Assembly (NCBI GenBank): GCA_009930355.1
Contig: RZYK01000108.1
Location: forward strand, 1-6,804
DNA from: Campylobacterota bacterium
GTDB taxonomy: Bacteria > Campylobacterota > Campylobacteria > Campylobacterales > Sulfurospirillaceae
Direction of reading: 5' to 3'
DNA length: 6,804 bases
The position numbers and the translations under genes were made by a program. Every line of letters starts with the position of its first letter. The first letter of the stretch is position 1. Under the pieces are notes generated by a model that worked only from the letters and a program-made list of their open reading frames with translations, was not told the origin of the DNA and did no database searches. Shown here piece by piece: positions 1 to 5,855 of the stretch.

Positions 1-383
1 ACTACCTTGCGCAAACCAAACAGCCTCCTCTCATCCAAAAGCTTGAACTTTTTGAAATTGAAACACCCAAAGAAGTATTGGCTCATAAAATTACTTTACG
101 CACACAGATGATGCTTAAAATGGGGTTGATTGATGAAGTTTTTTCTCTGGAAAAACGCTACACACGAACACCAAAGTGTATGAAGGCCATTGGGATTAAA
201 GAGGTATTAGATTACTTCGATGGAAAATACACACTCACACAATTAGAAGAACGTATTAACTTAAATACTCTGCACTTAGCCAAACGCCAACGCACGTTTA
301 ATGCCTCACAATTTGAGGCACATCCCAAAGGTAATGTTGATGCACTCAAGCCTTTAATTGAAGCCTCATTACATGTAAACTAG
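1..383 (+). CDS. miaA: tRNA dimethylallyltransferase MiaA, C-terminal part (5' end outside window)
   Basis: MiaA transfers a dimethylallyl group to N6 of adenosine 37 in tRNAs that read codons starting with U; it is a cytoplasmic enzyme. The frame is open from base 3 (first full codon Tyr) to the TAG at 381-383, so 126 residues are visible and the gene continues upstream of the window. A TTG at 78 is only an internal codon, because the reading frame and the family similarity continue upstream of it. Recognisable family features are the helix beginning HKITLRTQMMLKMGLIDEV (compare [20 protein letters not shown] in E. coli), the AIGIKEVLDYFDG segment (family pattern xxGYxxxxxYLxG) and the near-terminal LAKRQRTF motif (family AKRQxTW). 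The P-loop and the catalytic N-terminal part are not in view. The gene converges with pflA, with 15 bases between the two stop codons. Identification is firm; integrity of the whole gene cannot be judged. Confidence 0.9.
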   Translation, partial: YLAQTKQPPLIQKLELFEIETPKEVLAHKITLRTQMMLKMGLIDEVFSLEKRYTRTPKCMKAIGIKEVLDYFDGKYTLTQLEERINLNTLHLAKRQRTFNASQFEAHPKGNVDALKPLIEASLHVN

Positions 384-398
384 TTTTACATGTAATGA
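366..398. terminator. Inverted repeat between convergent miaA and pflA, possible bidirectional terminator
   Basis: Bases 366-379 (TCATTACATGTAAA) pair perfectly with 385-398, giving a 14-bp stem with a 5-base loop CTAGT; the miaA stop codon overlaps the loop. The stem ends one base short of the pflA stop codon at 399-401. Its placement between two convergent genes fits a shared terminator. Against this, only three of the 14 pairs are G-C and neither strand has a proper T-tract directly after the stem; on the plus strand the next T-run is TTTT at 407-410. Each arm also contains the self-complementary 10-mer TTACATGTAA, at 369-378 and 386-395, so a protein-binding role is an alternative. The repeat is certain; the function is inferred. 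Confidence 0.4.
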
Positions 399-2792
399 TC
401 AAAAGAGTTTTAAATTTTCCTCGCAAATTTTCTTCCACGAACTGCTCTCATTGTTCTCAACACACTCTTTAAAATAGCCTTTGGCCTTTTCACTCTCTTT
501 TAGTTTAAGACTTAATTCTCCCGCGTGGTAAAAAAGGCGGATTTTATCATCGTTTTTAAGTGCTAGACTCATCAGTGATTCCGCAAGTACTAACGCCTCT
601 TTTTCACGACCCAATCGTTTCAATGCTTCGATATAACTAAATTCAATACGAGGAGTTAGTGCCGAGACATTCAATTTCTTTTGTAACGCTACAATCGTTT
701 GTGCATAGTTCACCAATAAAAGATCATTTTTCGTTTCACCAGCAATACTCACAATAGCATCATAAATATCTAAATTATTCGCTTCCTCGGGGTATAAAAT
801 CTTAATGCTCTCGGCTAAAGAAATTGCACCATCATTATTTTTAAGCTTCACCAATGCAAAGAAAAGCGTACGTATGGTGTCTAAACCGATTTTTTCTCTC
901 AGAGAAAAAGAGAGCGTTTTTAAATCCTCTTTAAAATCAACCACTTCTTGGTATTTTCCCATTTTATAAAGAGCTTGCACCTCTTTTTGTGCCCATTGAT
1001 AACGACTCTGCAATGCGCTGTCTTGTAAATGCGTGTTGCTTATTTCATGTGCTCTTTCATAACGAGCTGTTGCCATAAAACACTCAAACAGTGGCTCTTG
1101 ATACATTGGCTCATCTATTAAAAGCTTATACGTTTCAATAAAATAAACACTGCTTTGACACTCTTTTTTACCCAAATGTTCTACGCTCAGTGCTTTTGCC
1201 GCCGCATAAATTAATTCAGCACCTTTAAGCTCAAACTGATCAGGAACCCTGTTTAACTCCTCCTCCAGTTCCAAAACCTTTGTAAATGCTTTTTGATTAA
1301 GGAGTAAATTGGCTTTTTCCAATAAAGCCCTTTGCCCTATTTCATTGTTTGTATATTTTTCAATTAAGTTATCATAATATGTGGCTAGTTTTGTTTCATT
1401 ATTTTCATGACGTTCAAAGAAAAGAGCATCTAAACTCTCCGTAACCTCTTGAACATACTGACCTGTTGTTTTGAAGGCTTCCAAATACTCTTTATAGCGC
1501 AAGTGCGCAGCTTCTACTTCATTGGCTTTTGCATGCCAATCTCCACTCTCTTTTAACCATGCTTCTTTATTCTCATCTCTTTTTGAACTTCCCTCCAATA
1601 AGACATCTATCACTTTAGCGGCCAAATCATAGAGTTTATGCTCAGCCAACCTTCGTGCCAATTTATAACTTGCCTCTTTATCTTTAAGAAGAAATTGTGC
1701 ATTTACATTAAGCACTTTAAAAAGATACTCTTTAGCTTCTTGCATTTTTCCTGCATCCATTTGATGATCACCTAATCGAATGGCGGCTTCTGAGGCAATG
1801 TCCAAATCCTGAGCACTATACAGCACATCTAAGTAAAGCTTGAGCGCCTTGTCTTTTTCTTTTTTAAGAAATAAATTATCCGCAAAAAGTAAAATAGCCC
1901 GTTTGGTAAAAGGACTTTGGGGATGCTCATCTACTAAGATATCAATGATATAATTTGCATCCGATTTTGAACCCATTTTCAAATACGATTTTGCCATCAA
2001 CATTAAGACTTCAGGCAAATTTTCATCACTGGTAAACTCTTTACTCCATCGCTTCGCAATATCCACCACATCGCTTTCATTAAATATCAGTTCAGGGCTT
2101 TCATCGTTTCTTGCACTTAAGAGTTGATCCATAGAGCGCATATGAAAAAGTTCTAATTCGCTACGAAAAATAGAGTTTGGATAGAGTGTTAAAATCCGTT
2201 TGACCTCTTTGATAACACTCTCATAATACCCATCATGATATGCTTTTTTGATCTCCAAATAAAGTCCAATATCCTTGCTTTGTGCATACGAAATAGGTGC
2301 CCCATTTAAATCAAGTGCCCCAATATAAGGGCGCTGGTACTTTGGAAAGGCTACTGGGAAATCTAAATTATCATGAACAATCTCTTTTTCAAACAAATCT
2401 TTTTCTTGCAATAACACTGTCCAATGGGTATAAAGTGTCTCTTTTGCTTTAGCAGAAACTTCAGAGCTATTGTATAAACGCTCTTCAACAGGTATAAGTT
2501 TTGAATCTACCTTTGGTTCGATCACAATATAAAATTCACCCTCTTTTTCATAAAAATCAAGCTGAGCAAATTTCATTTTTTTAGATTCAATTCGTTTATT
2601 AATCGGGCGACTAATGTGACAAATATAATGTTTTTTATCCAGAGCAGAAATAATGGTTTCACAACCAAAAGGGGTGGCATCCATAATATGCAAAATAGCA
2701 TACTCCGTCTTACTCTCTTTTCCACTGTTTAAAATAAGCTCTAGTGAAAAAAGTTGTACCGATATTAAAAGAAGAATAAATAGGGATTTCAT
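399..2792 (-). CDS. pflA: PflA-like flagellar motor scaffold protein: secreted, TPR-rich periplasmic protein
   Basis: This is probably the counterpart of Campylobacter jejuni PflA (paralysed flagellum protein, Cj1565c), which forms spoke-like parts of the periplasmic scaffold that, with PflB, positions stators around the polar flagellar motor. The call rests on position directly after nuoN, similar length (797 residues here, just under 800 in C. jejuni) and architecture. Residues 1-17 (MKSLFILLLISVQLFSL) look like a signal peptide. Residues about 18-165 form a mixed, strand-rich N-terminal domain. From about 172 to the end the protein is helical with TPR-like repeats, clearest at 172-207, 260-294, 296-329, 331-366, 371-403 and 409-440, with another near 749-780. 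Six cysteines remain after signal removal, in three close pairs (44/58, 545/571, 777/790), as expected for a periplasmic protein. I chose the ATG at 2792 over an in-frame GTG at 2825: the ATG opens directly on the signal peptide, whereas the GTG lies inside a predicted hairpin. Neither has a well-spaced ribosome binding site. The secreted TPR call is secure; the pflA name rests on synteny and architecture, not alignment. Confidence 0.82.
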   Translation of the reverse strand: MKSLFILLLISVQLFSLELILNSGKESKTEYAILHIMDATPFGCETIISALDKKHYICHISRPINKRIESKKMKFAQLDFYEKEGEFYIVIEPKVDSKLIPVEERLYNSSEVSAKAKETLYTHWTVLLQEKDLFEKEIVHDNLDFPVAFPKYQRPYIGALDLNGAPISYAQSKDIGLYLEIKKAYHDGYYESVIKEVKRILTLYPNSIFRSELELFHMRSMDQLLSARNDESPELIFNESDVVDIAKRWSKEFTSDENLPEVLMLMAKSYLKMGSKSDANYIIDILVDEHPQSPFTKRAILLFADNLFLKKEKDKALKLYLDVLYSAQDLDIASEAAIRLGDHQMDAGKMQEAKEYLFKVLNVNAQFLLKDKEASYKLARRLAEHKLYDLAAKVIDVLLEGSSKRDENKEAWLKESGDWHAKANEVEAAHLRYKEYLEAFKTTGQYVQEVTESLDALFFERHENNETKLATYYDNLIEKYTNNEIGQRALLEKANLLLNQKAFTKVLELEEELNRVPDQFELKGAELIYAAAKALSVEHLGKKECQSSVYFIETYKLLIDEPMYQEPLFECFMATARYERAHEISNTHLQDSALQSRYQWAQKEVQALYKMGKYQEVVDFKEDLKTLSFSLREKIGLDTIRTLFFALVKLKNNDGAISLAESIKILYPEEANNLDIYDAIVSIAGETKNDLLLVNYAQTIVALQKKLNVSALTPRIEFSYIEALKRLGREKEALVLAESLMSLALKNDDKIRLFYHAGELSLKLKESEKAKGYFKECVENNESSSWKKICEENLKLF

Positions 2793-2798
2793 GCCTGC

Positions 2799-2807
2799 AT
2801 TATAGCA
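2799..2807 (-). promoter_or_regulatory. Putative extended -10 promoter for pflA
   Basis: Read on the minus strand, the sequence is TGCTATAAT: a perfect TATAAT (2804-2799) with the TG of an extended -10 one base upstream. Housekeeping sigma-70-type promoters in Campylobacter and Helicobacter typically have a strong -10 and a poorly conserved -35, and no good -35 is seen here (GGGTGA at the expected spacing). A start seven bases downstream of the -10 would fall on the A of the pflA ATG at 2792, giving a leaderless or almost leaderless mRNA. I see no sigma-54 (GG-N10-GC) or clear FliA-type signal. The element could be a chance match in AT-rich DNA. Confidence 0.5.
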
Positions 2808-2832
2808 AAATAAGGGGATTTTCACCCCTCAT
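2807..2832 (-). terminator. Putative intrinsic terminator at the end of the nuo operon
   Basis: Immediately after the nuoN stop codon the minus strand folds as AGGGG (2829-2825), a 7-base loop TGAAAAT, then CCCCT (2817-2813). The stem can be extended by a G-T, a T-A and an A-T pair to eight pairs. It is followed by TATTTT (2812-2807, counting from the five-pair stem), a short and interrupted T-tract. The GC-rich stem, position and T-rich tail fit a modest rho-independent terminator; some read-through into pflA is likely. The tail runs straight into the pflA -10 element. Confidence 0.5.
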
Positions 2833-4317
2833 TTAAAAACCACTAGCACTAACGTATTTTGTGAGTATTCCCAAAAGAGGTTCAACAAAAACAATGGCAA
2901 ACACCGTAATCATTACTGCAACCCCAACAATAACCTTTAAAGGAGTTGATGCATTGGTGGCATAGAGTGTTGCATCTGCCATGACGGGTTCTTTTAAAAA
3001 CATATAAACAGCAAGCTTCATGTAATAATAAACTGCTATGGCGCTATTGAGCGCAATGATGACTGCCAAATAGATATACTCACTGTTAATCGCTGCACTA
3101 ATAAGGTAAAGTTTGCCCCAAAAAACAGAAAAAGGAGGCATTCCTGCGAGTGCAAACATAAAAATACCCATAATCGTTGCCGTTGCTGGCATAAGCTTAA
3201 CCAATCCAGAAAATTTTGTATAAGGGTGTTGGTAGCGCTCATCCCAAAGATTTTTACGGTGTCTTACAATCCAAAGCATGGTAAATGCACCCAAGTTAGT
3301 AAACATAAACAGTGTCCAATACAAAAAGAGTGCTGTATTAGATTGTGTGGTTCCAATTAAGATAGCTGCCATCATAAAACCTGCATGCGAAATAGAACTA
3401 AAAGCGAGCATACGTTTGACATCTTCTTGAACCAATGCTGTAATATTTGCTAACGTCATTGTAAGAACAACAGCTGCGTATAAAATATATTCCAACCAAA
3501 CAACTCCGGAATAAACAAGCATTTCAAACAGACGCATGGCAACGACAAAGCCTGCAATTTTGGGAACAACTGCCATATATCCAGCCAGTGGAGCAGAACT
3601 TCCTTCATATACATCAGGTGTCCATGTATGTGATGGAACCAATGAAAGTTTAAACCCAAGAGCTCCCAACATAAAAATTGTACCTGCTAAAATGCCCACT
3701 AAAGGTTCAAAATTACGGGCTTGAAGTGCTTGCTCAATCTGATAAATTTCCACGCTCCCTGTCATGGCGTAAAAAATAAGCGCAGAGAGGGCATAAAATC
3801 CAGCGGCAAGTGCCCCCATCGTAAAGTATTTAATGGCTGCTTCAAATGCTTTAGCACGATTGTGCATAGCAATCATGGTGTATAAAGCAAGACTTGACGT
3901 CTCTAAACCTATAAAAATCAAAATAAGATTGTCGCTTACAACCATACACTGAAAGCCCACAATCATAAACATAAAAAGAGCATAAAATTCTGCCATTTCA
4001 AACTCTCTAAAATGGCGATGACTTAATGAAAGCGGTAAAAAGATAGCAGAAGCGACCAGAATAATCACCTGTGCAATCAGCGCAATACCATCCACCAACA
4101 AAACATCAAAGAAACCACGGCTTGGACCCTTGTAGCCAATGACCGCACCTAAATCCAGAAGAATAAAAAGTATGGTAATCATCGTTAAAAAACTACGATT
4201 TAACCCTTTGACCACCAAATCAACACAAATAAGCCCTAACGCACCTAGTGTTAAAATCGCCATAGGAAGAAGGGCAGGTAAATTTAAACTTGCCACATCA
4301 ATTGAGATTGTCTCCAT
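2833..4317 (-). CDS. nuoN: NADH-quinone oxidoreductase (complex I) subunit N
   Basis: NuoN is one of three antiporter-like, proton-translocating subunits in the membrane arm of complex I, the one nearest the quinone-binding region. The protein has 494 residues, against 485 in E. coli, and is almost wholly hydrophobic with about 14 membrane helices. The charged residues of the proton channel can be placed: Glu139 (GLETSSL), Lys163 (AIKYFTMG), Lys223 (GFKLSLVPSH), Lys253 (VPKIAGF) and Lys402 (FWGKLYL), which match E. coli Glu133, Lys158, Lys217, Lys247 and Lys395. The HTWTPDVYEGSSAP and KRMLAFSSISHAGF signatures are typical of NuoN. Its ATG shares one base with the nuoM stop (TAATG), so translation is probably coupled, and a strong ribosome binding site lies inside the end of nuoM. 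It is the last nuo gene and is followed by a putative terminator. It looks complete and functional. Confidence 0.97.
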   Translation of the reverse strand: METISIDVASLNLPALLPMAILTLGALGLICVDLVVKGLNRSFLTMITILFILLDLGAVIGYKGPSRGFFDVLLVDGIALIAQVIILVASAIFLPLSLSHRHFREFEMAEFYALFMFMIVGFQCMVVSDNLILIFIGLETSSLALYTMIAMHNRAKAFEAAIKYFTMGALAAGFYALSALIFYAMTGSVEIYQIEQALQARNFEPLVGILAGTIFMLGALGFKLSLVPSHTWTPDVYEGSSAPLAGYMAVVPKIAGFVVAMRLFEMLVYSGVVWLEYILYAAVVLTMTLANITALVQEDVKRMLAFSSISHAGFMMAAILIGTTQSNTALFLYWTLFMFTNLGAFTMLWIVRHRKNLWDERYQHPYTKFSGLVKLMPATATIMGIFMFALAGMPPFSVFWGKLYLISAAINSEYIYLAVIIALNSAIAVYYYMKLAVYMFLKEPVMADATLYATNASTPLKVIVGVAVMITVFAIVFVEPLLGILTKYVSASGF

Positions 4318-5843
4318 TAGTGTGCTCCTCCTATGCTATTTGCTTTCATAATAAGCTCTTTTGTAGCAGGTTCAATGGCTTTTTGATCCATTAAAACAAG
4401 CATTTTTTGAACACTCATATCAATCGTTGAAAGCAATGGCTTTGGATAAATACCTAAAATTGCAACCAACAACACCAAAGGAACTAATGCGCTTAACTCT
4501 TTTGCATTTAAATCTTTTAGGCTACGATTCTCTTCATGTACAATCTGACCAAAAAATGATTTTTTATACAATACTAACATATACACGGCACCTAAAATAA
4601 TTCCCGTACCAGCTAAAAGTGTCAAAATCCAACTAATACGATAAAAACCAACCAAAGATAAAAACTCACCTACAAAGCCAATAGTCAGTGGTAAGCCCAC
4701 AGAAGCCATAAGCATAATGCCATAGACCGTAGCAAAATTTGGCATAACCTGTGCCAAGCCCCCAAAATCTCGTATCATTTTAGTATGGCGACGGTCATAA
4801 ATAACACCGACCAACATAAACAAAGCACCACTCACAATACCATGACTGAGCATTAAAAAGATTGATCCCGTAATTCCTTCTGCATTCATGGCAAATGTCC
4901 CTAAAATAACAATTCCCATATGTGAAATAGAACTATACGCAATCACTTGTTTCATATCTTCTTGTGCATAAGCAATCATCGCTGCATAAATCACCATAAT
5001 GATACAAATAATTGCCACTGGGATCAGAAAGTAAACTGTCGCATCAGGAAAAAGAGGCAATGAAAAACGGACAAAACCATAACTACCCATTTTAAGGAGA
5101 ACTGCTGCTAAAATAACAGAGCCAATTGTTGGGGCTTGACCATGCGCATAAGGAAGCCATGTATGAAAAGGAAACATAGGCACTTTAATAGCAAATCCTA
5201 AAAAGAATGCACCAAAAAGCCATAGTTGTGCTTTAAATGGTACTTGCAACAAATACCAATCAGGTAATGCGAAACTCCAAATACCTGTTGCTTCATAATA
5301 CAAAAAGCCCATATATAAAATACCCACTAACATCAATACTGAACCCGCAAACGTATAGAGAAAAAACTTAATCGCAGCATACATACGCTTCTCTCCACCC
5401 CATGCACCAATAATGTAGAGCATCGGCACTAAAGAGAGTTCCCAAAAAGCATAAAACCAAATAACATCTAAAATAAGAAAAACACCTACCATCGTCATTT
5501 CTAAAAACAGAACTGAAATAATTAAGTTTTTAATATCTTTTTCAATACTCAAACCAATAAGGGCAATCATCGTAATAAAGGTTGATAAAATCACTAAAAA
5601 GAGTGATATTCCATCTACCCCCAAATAATAACTCATGCCATAACTTGGAATAAACGCATAATATTCTACAAATTGATACCCTGCATTAGCACTATCAAAC
5701 CCTATCCATAAAATTAAGGAGAGACAAAATTCAATCACACTTACACTAATGCCATATGCCCTAATACTCTCTTTTGCGACCAAAAAGCCTAAAAGTCCCG
5801 CCATCGCTGGGAAAAAAACTAAAAGTGTTAAAATATGTTCCAT
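4317..5843 (-). CDS. nuoM: NADH-quinone oxidoreductase (complex I) subunit M
   Basis: NuoM is the middle antiporter-like proton-pumping subunit of the complex I membrane arm, between NuoL and NuoN. At 508 residues it is essentially the length of E. coli NuoM (509), with about 14 hydrophobic helices. The key residues are present: Glu135 (FWELSLVPM), Lys220 (FAIKVPMFPFHTWLP), Lys251 (LLKMGSYGF) and Glu393 (GFVGEFL), corresponding to E. coli Glu144, Lys234, Lys265 and Glu407. The conserved AYSSISHMG and MLSHGIVSGALF segments contain histidines His308 and His334 of the central proton path. The ATG lies 10 bases after the nuoL stop and is preceded by a good ribosome binding site. Its last codons carry the ribosome binding site of nuoN, and its TAA overlaps the nuoN ATG by one base. 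No truncation or frameshift is seen. Confidence 0.97.
   Translation of the reverse strand: MEHILTLLVFFPAMAGLLGFLVAKESIRAYGISVSVIEFCLSLILWIGFDSANAGYQFVEYYAFIPSYGMSYYLGVDGISLFLVILSTFITMIALIGLSIEKDIKNLIISVLFLEMTMVGVFLILDVIWFYAFWELSLVPMLYIIGAWGGEKRMYAAIKFFLYTFAGSVLMLVGILYMGFLYYEATGIWSFALPDWYLLQVPFKAQLWLFGAFFLGFAIKVPMFPFHTWLPYAHGQAPTIGSVILAAVLLKMGSYGFVRFSLPLFPDATVYFLIPVAIICIIMVIYAAMIAYAQEDMKQVIAYSSISHMGIVILGTFAMNAEGITGSIFLMLSHGIVSGALFMLVGVIYDRRHTKMIRDFGGLAQVMPNFATVYGIMLMASVGLPLTIGFVGEFLSLVGFYRISWILTLLAGTGIILGAVYMLVLYKKSFFGQIVHEENRSLKDLNAKELSALVPLVLLVAILGIYPKPLLSTIDMSVQKMLVLMDQKAIEPATKELIMKANSIGGAH
4326..4332 (-). promoter_or_regulatory. Ribosome binding site of nuoN inside the nuoM 3' end
   Basis: The minus strand reads AGGAGGA eight bases before the nuoN ATG (4317-4315). 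It is a near-consensus Shine-Dalgarno sequence and at the same time encodes the Gly-Gly pair in the NuoM C-terminus (Ile-Gly-Gly-Ala-His). Together with the TAATG overlap it settles the nuoN start and implies tight translational coupling. Confidence 0.8.
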
Positions 5844-5850
5844 TCTTTAT

Positions 5851-5855
5851 CTCCT
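5851..5855 (-). promoter_or_regulatory. Ribosome binding site of nuoM overlapping the nuoL stop codon
   Basis: The minus strand reads AGGAG, where the first two bases are the last two of the nuoL TAG stop (5856-5854). Seven bases (ATAAAGA) separate it from the nuoM ATG at 5843. This supports the chosen nuoM start and a continuous nuoL-nuoM-nuoN transcript. Confidence 0.75.

Noticed and set aside
78..383. A self-contained small 101-residue gene starting at TTG 78.
   Set aside because: The frame is open to the window edge and the residues before the TTG also match MiaA, so it is the tail of a larger gene, not a small gene.
891..909. Near-perfect palindrome TTTTTCTCT-C-AGAGAAAAA within pflA.
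   Set aside because: It lies in the middle of the coding sequence, has a one-base centre that cannot form a normal loop, and is explained by codons for SFSLREK in AT-rich DNA.
2799..2832. Sigma-54 or FliA (sigma-28) flagellar promoter upstream of pflA.
   Set aside because: No GG-N10-GC pair is correctly spaced (the bases opposite the TTTTGC are TC), and no FliA-like -35/-10 pair was found; the TGCTATAAT housekeeping-type element fits better.
3036..3659. Two short minus-strand open frames inside nuoN (3036-3242 and 3456-3659).
   Set aside because: They are out-of-frame shadows of a fully conserved nuoN, with no ribosome binding sites or recognisable protein features.
3536..3724. A plus-strand open frame antisense to nuoN.
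   Set aside because: Low-complexity shadow of membrane-protein coding sequence, with no start signal or homology that I recognise.
4139..4351. A plus-strand open frame of 70 codons across the nuoN/nuoM junction.
   Set aside because: It lies opposite two conserved genes and their overlap, and its composition is that of a reverse-strand shadow.
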